A stretch of 64,000 nucleotides of DNA from Bacteroidales bacterium (lineage in GTDB: Bacteria; Bacteroidota; Bacteroidia; Bacteroidales; Muribaculaceae), in contig SUXG01000010.1 of assembly GCA_015061085.1 (NCBI GenBank), positions 1-64,000 of the forward strand, given 5' to 3'. This document shows, piece after piece, positions 45,901 through 53,303 of the stretch. The position numbers and the translations under genes are program-made. The number at the start of each line of letters is the position of its first letter. The stretch's first letter is position 1. The notes beneath the pieces are model-generated. The model searched no databases. It had not been told where the DNA came from and saw only the letters and a program-made list of their open reading frames with translations.

Positions 45901-48900
45901 AATAAAACAGGCAACGATGCTACTCAGTACGCAGTATATTTGAATATCAAAAATCCAATCTATACTGCGGTTGACGGAGAAGTTAAAGATTCCGGTTATG
46001 ATGGAGTTATAATTCCTCCTAAGAAGACAGTCGAAGGAGAGACTGACTATATGTATATTGTAGCAGAGCCTACCCAAATCAAGTCAGCGACCGACAATGT
46101 CGGCACGTTCGATGCGAGCAACCCGGATATTAGGTATTCGTTATTCGGTGGCAATAGTGGGTATGTCGGTTACTCGATGAGCAAGCGAGCTGCGAGAGCA
46201 AGAGAAGAAGGCAGATACCCAAAGACTAATTTCCGAAAGGAGTATGGTGTCACTGCGAAGTCGTTTGACGAACTTGTGGATGCAAAAATCATCGCAAGTG
46301 GAGAATGGCATCACACATCGAAGTTTGGCAACGAAACGAAGTTCTATCATTGGGATGAAGATTACTATGCCGACATCTACGAAGAGAACAAGGCTGTAAT
46401 TGACAAGTTGAGCAGAGAGCGCAAGACTGATGAGATTGTTTCTTTGTTTGAAAATCATCCTTTGGCGCACAAGGCAGAGTATGACAACGAAACGGAAAGG
46501 CTTGTTGATGATGTAAATCGTGAGTACAATGACAAGATTCGTGAAGTTGAGAATGAAAAACGAGACAAGGAACGAGCATATAATAGTGCAGTGTTTGATG
46601 CTCTCGGTCAATTGACAAATGTTGTCAAGACAAATAATGGCAATTTATGGTTTAATGCTTCTAATGGTGTCGGTATTCAGATAGATAGCGCAGGTAATGA
46701 GGTGTCAATGAACTATGGAGGAGCAAATGGCAGCAAAGGCGCATTGAGATACGAAGCTCGCAATGAGTTGCAGACTGCGATTGAGAGTGTAGCAAAAGAG
46801 AGCAACATCGAGTCGGCTGATGCGACTTATTACACCGATAAGGTTAATCAGCTGAATTCAGAAAGAGCAGAGCGTGTGGCACAACTCGTTGAAGCGAGAG
46901 AAAAGGAGTACACACCGAAAGCAAGGTATTCGCTTGCATCCGACATGGCGAGGGATGAGAAGATGCAGTCTTTGTTAAAGAATACTCCACTATGGAATGA
47001 TGTAGCAAAGACTATGACTAACGCTGACGATTACACTATCGCAGTGGAAGCCTTAAACAGACTTGACGAGGATGCAGTAAACTCTGCCAATGAAGCCATA
47101 GACAATGCTAACGGAGTGTTTGCCAAAGCAGATGCTACGGATGTTGCCAATCGTTTGGAACGTGCTTTGCAGATGATGCGCAATGCAGAAGTCAGCGAGG
47201 GCGAGGGTCAGCAGATGAGGTATTCGCTCCGTACTAAACCAGAGCCAAAGAAGACTATCAAGGTTTACAAGTTGTTTAATGTTGATGAGAATGGCAATCC
47301 ACAAGCATTGTTTATCGATGCAGCCAATTCATTGGAGGTCGGTGTATGGTATGATGCCGATTCACCTACAATCAAAGACCTTGAAGGACTTGAAATCGAA
47401 TGGTCATATTTGTTGGATAATGATGGCAATGTAGTCGATAAGAAGCCTTTGAAACGTGGCAAGGGTGGCAACTTTGTAGGTCTACCTTCAAAGGCAGATG
47501 TAAACAAAGCGACACAAGAGGGTCAACGATGGATGACCGTATCAACATCGAAGTCGGGAGAAAAGGCATATCACACTGTAGGCATTAATGGTGCAGGGGG
47601 TGTGTCAACCTACGCACTTCGCCCGGGTTGGCATGCAACGAATGTTCCATCAGCTCGTCACATCGGTGTTGGTAAAGACGGTGCTAATGCCAAGTATCGT
47701 GGAGCAAATCAGAGATGGTTTGAGATTGAAATCTCTGCCGATGTGGATTATAATGAGGAAGCGAGAGAGCGTTACCTCAAAGCGCATCCTACTTATAGCA
47801 GAGAGAAAGCGTATTCGGATTTGAAGGGCGATATACCTGAACGTATTCCTGAAGATGGTTATTACAACTTCAAGACCAACTCAAATGCTAATCCTAATCA
47901 AGATTGGTACATTGCCGGTGCGATAAAGATTGTAAGACCATTGACTGAGGAAGAGGGTCGCAAGATTTCACGCAGTAAGGGCATCGCAGAGGATTTGCCG
48001 TACAAGGATGGTGTGAAGAATTTCGATGAGGAGAATAAAAAAACGACTATTAGAGAGAGGAGCGGTGCGGTTTCAGACAACTCATCATCTAATAGTCTTC
48101 AATTGAACAGCAGCGCGCACCTAAGTCCTCGTCCACTTGCGGATTCAATTGACATTGCAAAGTTACAAAATAATTCTGTTACCACATTGTCTTCTTTGCA
48201 GAAATATCTAAATAAAGGGTCGTTTGATAAAGCTATTAATTCTCCAAACGATGCAGTAAGGGAATTAGGCAAGGCTTTAAAGTTAGATAAATCAAAATCT
48301 TCAATGTCTTACTATGGAGATTTCTACGAAGGAATCTTCTATGCAGATGGCAAGACTTTAAAGTTGAGAGTATCTACTCACCCTGCCAATGGGGCAAGAA
48401 TAGGGAATGATAATGCCGATGACAAAATAAGCATTGTTATATATAAAGATGGTGAACATGTCAGCACAGGCGAGCATAATGGATACACAGAATATGTTTA
48501 TGAACCATCCGAAATTTCACCTAACGATGCTGCAATGTCAATTCTTAAAAGTGTAAAAACTTTGTTGGAAGAAGGAGAGTTTATTGATGAGTCTAATAAG
48601 GCTCATGGTCAAAACTATCCTTATATTGACAACGATGGCAAAGTACAGTACTCTCTCCAAGGAGGCAGATCAATTGCTGACAAGTATGAGAAGAAAGTCA
48701 ACACCAAGGGCAAAGGCGGAGCAATGCACTTGTCGAAGTTCAACTTCATGGAAGCATGGCAAGATGAGATGCGAGCTTTGAAAGAGGTGCAACGCATCAT
48801 CGAGCAAGAGTATGGTATTGTATTGGAGTCTTACGAAGATGCGTACATGGCAGAGAATGCAATGTCTTCAATTGCCAAAGCATCGTGGGACAGATACATC

Positions 48901-50034
48901 AATGAGGTGTATGAACCGATGATGCGAATCCATGACGAGTGGATACGCAGTGGCGAAAGCAATGAAAGCATTAACCACTATCTCATTGCCAAGAGTGGTT
49001 TGGAACGCAACCGAGAACTGATGGTGCGTGATGCTCTTGCAGAGATGAATAAGATGGATGCACAAATCATCAATGGCGAGTATAGTGGCACTGTATTGAG
49101 ACTTGCTAACGCACTCCGTCAAGGTCAAATCTCTCAAGATGAATACGATACTCAAGTGCAAGAAGCCAAGAACAAAAAGGCTCAAGCATTAGAGGATGTC
49201 AAGAGTGTTCAGCAAGACAGAGTTGATGCTTATCGAGCAGAGCGTGATGCGTTGAGAGAGCAACTCAAGAATGGTGACATTACTTATGAAGAGTTTAATC
49301 AGTTGTCTGATGAGGTTGCAATTCGCCACGCCAAGGTTGAGGAAATCAAAGACTACTCCGGTCTTACTGCACTCGCAAAGCAATACAATGAAAAGGATTG
49401 GAGAAACTTTGCAGAACAGATGGTTGTCAACTTTGAGAACAAGCATGGCAACACCGATGTACTTTGGGAGCGCATCAACAATGCGACTAAGAAAGCCGTT
49501 GAGAAGAGTTATGAAAGTGGTATCACTTCTAAGGAAGCCAAAGACCATCTTGACCAAATGTTCTTGTGGTATGTGCCAATGGGTGGTATGGAGAATGATA
49601 CAGCAGAAGACATCTACTCATATCTTAATCGCAATGCTGATAGTGCGTTCACGCAGACCGTAAAACGTGCAGAAGGTCACTCAGAGCATATCAGTGATGA
49701 TGTAATGGCTTTGATTGCAAACACCATGCAGTCTGCTATTCTCCAAGGCAATCGCAACAAAATGAAGCAGAAGTTCTTGAACATGGTGGAGAACTATCCT
49801 ACCGACTTGTTCACTCTTGATCGTGGTTGGGTTGTGATGCAAGGGAACGAATGGGTAGAGTCTCACCCGGAAATTAAGGCAGACTACACACCTGAAGAAG
49901 TACACATCAACCTACCCTACCAATTCTATGACCTCCAAATTTTTTATATTCTCTTGATCGATTACAAAACGAATAATTGTTCGCTTATTATGCCATCCTT
50001 GCTTCCCGGCGGCTCCGGGATTTATGTGCAATAA
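39919..50034 (+). CDS. Giant phage/ICE-type polyvalent protein, probably truncated at both ends
   Basis: 3,356 codons from the first ATG (39964); the frame is open back to 39919 and the text before the ATG (EYYSQGQQYT) reads as protein. Modules by residue from 39964: 1-350 charged coiled-coil; ~385-560 zincin with HEFTH (459-463) and IIDEVVAD; ~600-900 second zincin with HEIQH (798-802); ~960-1110 and ~1685-1900 BECR-like nuclease folds (KHSVLKHYE; HLSALQVLPKLIEN); ~1140-1680 a domain with VIDEIQSKRHQ and AWTTGEQQAKRYD; ~1930-2055 ADP-ribosyltransferase-like (YHSG at 1935, GKGFYFG); ~2060-2320 GEWHHTS domain; ~2425-2640 RPGWH domain; ~2660-2890 unrecognised; ~2900-3315 long helical LPD38-like region. 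[Y/F]SL motifs lie at the joins. The last ~40 residues are antisense read-through of the phosphoesterase gene. No other element genes are nearby. Confidence 0.8.
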   Translation, partial: SFLQQEYYSQGQQYTMLNTDGSTTDVTILADNGDGNVTVTARDGNKEGGVTDGKQIVLPKSQIQQGVREFKRNQLRGETAQQTSIPQESQPTEVAEPTQEPSMPTDEQGNILYEQMDADSAWDRLVAESGDDVDIATMVAQSNIEDAQKALDEAKKQTPKLVGTTEEKLAAAKAFKESVVKAQNDLAKWQEIADVPKRRASLQTEQADLQTDLQTESQGQQVTGKLPASEKVGPTETTPVEEVAQIEESAPIEEQTKGNVSTMSQETDQVEEEKDVVEELRERNRVGNERDQRAGRPPRPSDYIEAIGKGDDKAMKAWEGEFNDYAQKLNADDLPDIESTIRQMQGHIDTIRSGNPKGYKDNSAYKAYSGIKKMLEKRRRELNKQSTENNTRLSARSNVGLVEDARTRTLGDKTRKMLDAMAKRLGLQVEFVDEIVTGKDEKGNNTYANADIVGNKVRIAWDKRDQALDFLLGHEFTHRMQNLSPEAYAEFVEAAKQALGEEEWNKRINRMKSLYKQHGIAISEQGIIDEVVADYAGELVEERGVFDNFVERNKENRGLLSKIADVLRSIKEFFTLGKQRKINNAIARLEALIESASEANVRGDAVSSEEQRNSLIGEQGATALDKAEEATHRMDNLAVARDMEAEGKDAKSIRMATGWERGADGKWRYEIEDIGEIETPDEAIARMEKERRAIEKDRERLDYVVYQRLPRNATEEQKAKMKELRKRHKELVKKSSELWNAIYDKSNSKLGVHLSEYIGNDNELLKAYPELRNIDVSFVENSAMINEGFNGSFNGHTIWINPYAENARSILIHEIQHAIQNIEGFAKGGNNKTADMLRDKARVWAWRNALVHTAKERPELSGTTAVEKALIEEYKEDGLEDYIPSEEQRIKGLNLYLRGYDNEGYEQAYNQMHKVMPREDYTTYRRLAGEVESRNAQKRMDMTAEQRRETLLSETEDVAREDQIFLMENSGVSGMGSTVVKRKADIAMKLKGKDISPTQLKVVDAFATDTNNIAIEVIDANGKQRSITLKQGQDNKAGVKHSVLKHYETASNYYTAEEILLIPQIIEKGERIQNGNKVSYKAEVNGVKFTVTTEMRRGNEEFTNFFTNRKPINKSLSNTAKQHGTTSQSVSTDKGSEENSDTQENSVKAQYSLQGAFYSNAHHAVEDIKQDEATPQQWIAMLKKNGGLKAGEDKWLGLEDWLNTQQGSVTKQDIIDYINENSIKIEEVEYRTTSEALSSLQREFDVLTDEFAGNDEEAYQEMINRYGDDFEMAIWNDEVGRLHFNYGFENYADVFGDSKVINSTRLEYTTEGLDNKREIALTVPTIDPYNQSDDIHFGDADDGRAVAWIRFGETTDAEGNRVLVIDEIQSKRHQDGREKGYRDSNHHEQFENARKAYANAAKAHSDFLAEMKEKYGDPMAVRGAAEERKEARKAWKMQWSVEELGKYDELTDKMHDARKVYDAISDRRSGVPSAPFEKNLQELAMKRILRYATDFGFDKLAWTTGEQQAKRYDIGNVVNSIEYKIDTDGSYLIDTYGSNGYQIDAIPTNFANENEVSEVFGKDLSNKIVNDLKEQKEKIDALKQKKQALREQMRGMDENSAEYDNSLAEYAKISKEISDAQEPIRLEGDGLRVGGEGMKGFYDKMLPSFMNKYGKKWGVKVGEVTMPNLEEGYQTMHSVDVTDAMREDVRKGQPLFSLQGNSLTAEEQRIIDEAKANGTYLKAPNGMASNLNERQWIQVRTKAFKDWFGDWELAAKVVKIISANMEHGFKNFAEARKWAKENLLGTYINPEIGEIVVSGKAIDKYLSGKAVEQSHSRDAHLSALQVLPKLIENSIVGEIHEDRDKNSNIKDIVRLFGAMNIGNETSRVKITVKRYSDNNTPNKAYTYEVTEIEPLDGHWTTHAQNADFVPTSNDSITGAKLLKGIENSKGLPILNYSKVVDENGEPMVAYHSGNEGINVFSREFDKQGIGRQFWGKGFYFGTTKSKDEWARRYKNKTGNDATQYAVYLNIKNPIYTAVDGEVKDSGYDGVIIPPKKTVEGETDYMYIVAEPTQIKSATDNVGTFDASNPDIRYSLFGGNSGYVGYSMSKRAARAREEGRYPKTNFRKEYGVTAKSFDELVDAKIIASGEWHHTSKFGNETKFYHWDEDYYADIYEENKAVIDKLSRERKTDEIVSLFENHPLAHKAEYDNETERLVDDVNREYNDKIREVENEKRDKERAYNSAVFDALGQLTNVVKTNNGNLWFNASNGVGIQIDSAGNEVSMNYGGANGSKGALRYEARNELQTAIESVAKESNIESADATYYTDKVNQLNSERAERVAQLVEAREKEYTPKARYSLASDMARDEKMQSLLKNTPLWNDVAKTMTNADDYTIAVEALNRLDEDAVNSANEAIDNANGVFAKADATDVANRLERALQMMRNAEVSEGEGQQMRYSLRTKPEPKKTIKVYKLFNVDENGNPQALFIDAANSLEVGVWYDADSPTIKDLEGLEIEWSYLLDNDGNVVDKKPLKRGKGGNFVGLPSKADVNKATQEGQRWMTVSTSKSGEKAYHTVGINGAGGVSTYALRPGWHATNVPSARHIGVGKDGANAKYRGANQRWFEIEISADVDYNEEARERYLKAHPTYSREKAYSDLKGDIPERIPEDGYYNFKTNSNANPNQDWYIAGAIKIVRPLTEEEGRKISRSKGIAEDLPYKDGVKNFDEENKKTTIRERSGAVSDNSSSNSLQLNSSAHLSPRPLADSIDIAKLQNNSVTTLSSLQKYLNKGSFDKAINSPNDAVRELGKALKLDKSKSSMSYYGDFYEGIFYADGKTLKLRVSTHPANGARIGNDNADDKISIVIYKDGEHVSTGEHNGYTEYVYEPSEISPNDAAMSILKSVKTLLEEGEFIDESNKAHGQNYPYIDNDGKVQYSLQGGRSIADKYEKKVNTKGKGGAMHLSKFNFMEAWQDEMRALKEVQRIIEQEYGIVLESYEDAYMAENAMSSIAKASWDRYINEVYEPMMRIHDEWIRSGESNESINHYLIAKSGLERNRELMVRDALAEMNKMDAQIINGEYSGTVLRLANALRQGQISQDEYDTQVQEAKNKKAQALEDVKSVQQDRVDAYRAERDALREQLKNGDITYEEFNQLSDEVAIRHAKVEEIKDYSGLTALAKQYNEKDWRNFAEQMVVNFENKHGNTDVLWERINNATKKAVEKSYESGITSKEAKDHLDQMFLWYVPMGGMENDTAEDIYSYLNRNADSAFTQTVKRAEGHSEHISDDVMALIANTMQSAILQGNRNKMKQKFLNMVENYPTDLFTLDRGWVVMQGNEWVESHPEIKADYTPEEVHINLPYQFYDLQIFYILLIDYKTNNCSLIMPSLLPGGSGIYVQ
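40521..40600 (+). repeat. Short tandem repeats in the giant gene's linker
   Basis: Three copies of TTTGCAAACAGA (40521-40532, 40542-40553, 40554-40565) encode a QT(D/E)LQT-type stretch. Two head-to-tail copies of CAAGTTACCGG follow (40579-40589, 40590-40600). They sit in a low-complexity linker. Confidence 0.85.
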
Positions 50035-50403
50035 GTTTAATTCATTATCATATATAACTTTTAGGATATGAGAGTGACCATCAACAAACAAGTTAATTTG
50101 ATTTTCTCTCAATAGCTTTTTTATACCAGGTGAATACTTTCCCGGATAGCCACCTATATGCGTCATAAAGACTTTTACATCTTCAACCTTAAATTTTATC
50201 ATTGTAGGACATTCTTGACGCACAAATCCATGATCAACATTGCCTGACACAGCACGTAATGGAGCTATTTTTTCCAAACGCTCCACAATCGATATGTCGC
50301 CAATATCTCCGGCATGCCATATCTCATCACATCCGCTGAAATAGGTCACATATTTTTCATCCCAATACGAATGTGTATCGCTCAATAGTCCTATTATCTT
50401 CAT
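49912..50403 (-). CDS. YfcE/MJ0936-type phosphodiesterase
   Basis: A 163-aa metallophosphoesterase. Motifs: LLSDTHSY (D-x-H), WHAGDIGD, SGNVDHG, MTHIGGYP and VDGHSHIL. I chose ATG 50403 (MKIIGLLSDTH) over 50427, since the metal motif normally begins within ten residues. The C-terminus (NLEVIELVG) ends exactly where the giant foreign ORF runs in from the other side, so the last two or three residues may have been changed by the junction. Substrate unknown (cyclic nucleotide-like esters in relatives). Confidence 0.88.
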   Translation of the reverse strand: MKIIGLLSDTHSYWDEKYVTYFSGCDEIWHAGDIGDISIVERLEKIAPLRAVSGNVDHGFVRQECPTMIKFKVEDVKVFMTHIGGYPGKYSPGIKKLLRENQINLFVDGHSHILKVIYDNELNLLHINPGAAGKQGWHNKRTIIRFVIDQENIKNLEVIELVG

Positions 50404-50404
50404 A

Positions 50405-50442
50405 TTCAAAAAAAATTGGAGACACACAAAATGCCTCCAATT
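50405..50442 (-). terminator. Terminator of clpC
   Basis: AATTGGAG (50414-50421) pairs with CTCCAATT (50435-50442); a run of T follows on the minus strand and reaches the start of the phosphoesterase gene. Confidence 0.82.
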
Positions 50443-50457
50443 TTAATAATTATTTGT

Positions 50458-53013
50458 TTAATTTTCTTCGTATTGCATGGTCAATTTGTCATCACCTTCC
50501 AAATATGTGACTTTTACTATGCCTCCATTCTTTCCTTCAGCACCAAGATTAAGTATTATTTCAGCAAGTTCATCTTCCAAGTATTTTTGGATAGCTCGTT
50601 TCAATGGTCTTGCTCCATATTGCCGATCGTACCCCTTTGTTGCAATGAAATTTTTAGCTTCATCAGCTAAATCCAATCTATAGCCTAACTTTTCAATTCT
50701 CTCAAAGAAACCTTTTAATTCAATATCTATGATATTAAATATTGCCTCTTTATCAAGTTGATCAAACATTATTATATCATCCACTCTATTCAAAAACTCA
50801 GGAGAAAAGACTCTGTTCAAAGCCTTGTTTATCACACCATGAGCCTGCTCTTTTGTGACAATCTCAGTATTAAAACCTACACCCGATCCAAACTCCTTGA
50901 GCTGACGAGAGCCGACATTGCTGGTCATAATAAGGATTGTATTTTTAAAATCGATTTTTCTTCCTAAAGAGTCAGTCAATCGACCTTCATCCATAACTTG
51001 CAACAACAAATTAAACACATCAGGATGAGCTTTTTCTATTTCATCAAGAAGCACGACAGAATACGGGCGACGACGCACTTTCTCAGTCAATTGACCGCCC
51101 TCTTCATAACCGACATAGCCCGGAGGAGCACCAACTAATCGAGATACTGTGAATTTCTCCATATATTCACTCATATCCATGCGTATCAGCGTGTCGGAAG
51201 AGTCAAAGAGATATTCTGCCAACTTCTTTGCCAAGTGAGTTTTACCCACACCCGTAGGACCGAGAAACATAAACGTGCCGATAGGTTTGTTTGGATCTTT
51301 CAGACCGATACGATTTCGTTGTATAGCCTTGACTATCTTTGTTATAGCATCATCCTGACCGATAATCGAAGCCTTAAGCGAGTCTCCCATTTTTAATAAC
51401 CTTGTACCCTCTGCTTGCGCAATTCTTTGAGTCGGAACGCCGGTCATCATAGCGACAACTTCTGCCACCTTATCATCATTGACCTCTTGACGATCATTAT
51501 CAAGACGTCTCTCCCACTCTTTTTTGGCTTTTGCAAGTTCCTCTTTCTGACGGCTTTCCTTATCGCGAAGATTTGCCGCAAGTTCAAAATTTTGAGCCTT
51601 TGCAGCAGCAAGCTTTTCTTCAGTCGTCTTATCTATCTCTTTCTCAAGATTTTCAATTTCTTCCGGAACTATTATATTTGTAATATGCACTCTTGAGCCG
51701 GCTTCATCCAAAGCATCGAGAGCCTTATCCGGAAAATTTCTGTCGCTTATGTAGCGCTCAGTCAGATTAACACATGCCTTAAGTGCCTCATCTGTATAGA
51801 AAACATTGTGATGCGACTCATATTTATCTCTGACATTCTTCAAAATCTCAAGAGTTTCTTCCGGAGTTGTCGGTTCAACCATTACTTTTTGGAATCGACG
51901 TTCAAGTGCACCGTCCTTTTCTATATTTTGACGATATTCATCAAGAGTAGTCGCACCGATACATTGCACCTGACCTCGCGATAATGCCGGCTTAAGCATG
52001 TTGGCTGCATCCATCGACCCTGGCGTAGCACCGGCACCGACTATTGTGTGCAACTCATCAATGAAGAGAATAATGTCAGGATTTTTAGTCAACTCATCGA
52101 GAACTGCCTTAATGCGTTCCTCAAACTGTCCTCTATACTTTGTCCCTGCCAACATACCCGCCATATCCAATGATACCACACGCTTATTGAATAGCACTCG
52201 AGACACCTTTCGCTGTACAATCCTCAACGCCAAACCTTCGACAATAGCAGACTTTCCGACACCCGGCTCACCGATAAGCACCGGATTGTTTTTCTTTCTG
52301 CGCGACAATATTTGCGCCAAACGTTCAATCTCTTTCTCTCTGCCAATGACCGGATCAAGTCTGCCTTCAGCAGCTGCCTTAGTCATATCATTGCCATATT
52401 TATCTAATGCAGGAGTGTCAGTCGCCTGTTTAGAGACTTGTGGAGATTTACGCTCATGTGAATGACTATCCGATGACGCATTAGGATTTCTACCAAAAGG
52501 AGCATCATCTTCTTCATCATCGCCCTCAGTAAACCCCTTGCCAGCACTTGGCGACTTATTGACATTGACACTTGTAATTGTCAAATCAAAATCCAAATAT
52601 GTTTCTTTTATATGTTTTAAAAAATCGCTATCCATCGCTCTTTCATCATGTATTAATGCCAAAAGGATATGTTCTCCCATTACATTCGGCGAATTTATTT
52701 TTTTTGCTTCTGCAGCAGCCAATCTAAGATATCTTAGTGCAGAGACTGTCAATGTGTAATCATCATTAAGAGTCGTTGTCGAAAGATTATTATCATTTTC
52801 TATTGATAAATGCTCGCGAATTTCGTCTATCATCTGATCCACAGGCACATTGATTCTTCGAAGAAGAGTATTGACAGTACCTTGTGAAGTCACTACTCCA
52901 AGCAAAAAATGCTCCGAAGAGATGACATTAGAATTATATTCTTGTGCAATCTTACGACCGATGTCTAAAACATTCTTTAATTGCCCTGAAAAATCGTTGT
53001 TCATAAAACTCAT
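50458..53013 (-). CDS. clpC: ClpC-type AAA+ unfoldase
   Basis: A ~851-aa protein. Two Clp N repeats (1-~150), a low-complexity Asp/Ser linker, AAA-1 with GEPGVGKSA and IDELHTIVGAG, a UVR-type coiled middle region (EEKLAAAKAQNFELAANLRDKE), and AAA-2 with GPTGVGKTHLAK and the C-terminal small domain. The UVR-like middle indicates ClpC rather than ClpB. It feeds proteins to ClpP. I chose ATG 53013; 53004 (MNNDFSGQ) is equally possible, and 53067 is unlikely because it adds an unrelated hydrophobic lead. Confidence 0.92.
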   Translation of the reverse strand: MSFMNNDFSGQLKNVLDIGRKIAQEYNSNVISSEHFLLGVVTSQGTVNTLLRRINVPVDQMIDEIREHLSIENDNNLSTTTLNDDYTLTVSALRYLRLAAAEAKKINSPNVMGEHILLALIHDERAMDSDFLKHIKETYLDFDLTITSVNVNKSPSAGKGFTEGDDEEDDAPFGRNPNASSDSHSHERKSPQVSKQATDTPALDKYGNDMTKAAAEGRLDPVIGREKEIERLAQILSRRKKNNPVLIGEPGVGKSAIVEGLALRIVQRKVSRVLFNKRVVSLDMAGMLAGTKYRGQFEERIKAVLDELTKNPDIILFIDELHTIVGAGATPGSMDAANMLKPALSRGQVQCIGATTLDEYRQNIEKDGALERRFQKVMVEPTTPEETLEILKNVRDKYESHHNVFYTDEALKACVNLTERYISDRNFPDKALDALDEAGSRVHITNIIVPEEIENLEKEIDKTTEEKLAAAKAQNFELAANLRDKESRQKEELAKAKKEWERRLDNDRQEVNDDKVAEVVAMMTGVPTQRIAQAEGTRLLKMGDSLKASIIGQDDAITKIVKAIQRNRIGLKDPNKPIGTFMFLGPTGVGKTHLAKKLAEYLFDSSDTLIRMDMSEYMEKFTVSRLVGAPPGYVGYEEGGQLTEKVRRRPYSVVLLDEIEKAHPDVFNLLLQVMDEGRLTDSLGRKIDFKNTILIMTSNVGSRQLKEFGSGVGFNTEIVTKEQAHGVINKALNRVFSPEFLNRVDDIIMFDQLDKEAIFNIIDIELKGFFERIEKLGYRLDLADEAKNFIATKGYDRQYGARPLKRAIQKYLEDELAEIILNLGAEGKNGGIVKVTYLEGDDKLTMQYEEN

Positions 53014-53212
53014 AATAATTTGGAACGACAACCGACAAGTATCGTGCCAAAACATCAATTCAAACATAAATTGTTCTCACAAGACTAAAAATCATTTGCG
53101 ATTATAAACCTTTTATTCAAAAAACAATCATATTTTTCAGAAAGCAATATGACAAAGAATAGTATATAACTATTTTTTTGAAAAAGAATTTTAATATATG
53201 CCATATTTTGCT

Positions 53213-53220
53213 TACCTTTG
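53213..53220 (+). promoter_or_regulatory. -7 box of gyrA
   Basis: TACCTTTG, exact match; 20 bases upstream reads TTTT in place of TTTG. The leader to the ATG is ~75 bases. The 53014-53303 gap is a divergent promoter region for clpC and gyrA. Confidence 0.65.
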
Positions 53221-53303
53221 TACTAAATTTAGACTGATAGTGACAAATCTTAAAATCATCTGAATTTTAAGCATAAAAACAAAATTGAATTAAACAACAT
53301 CAA

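Noticed and set aside
40183-49905. Many minus-strand ORFs of 60-200 codons inside the giant gene
   Set aside because: They are antisense shadows with low-complexity Cys/Leu/Ser-rich text and no family motifs.
39800-50100. Attachment sites, integrase or transposase flanking the giant gene
   Set aside because: No direct repeat pair, terminal inverted repeat or recombinase gene can be seen near either junction.
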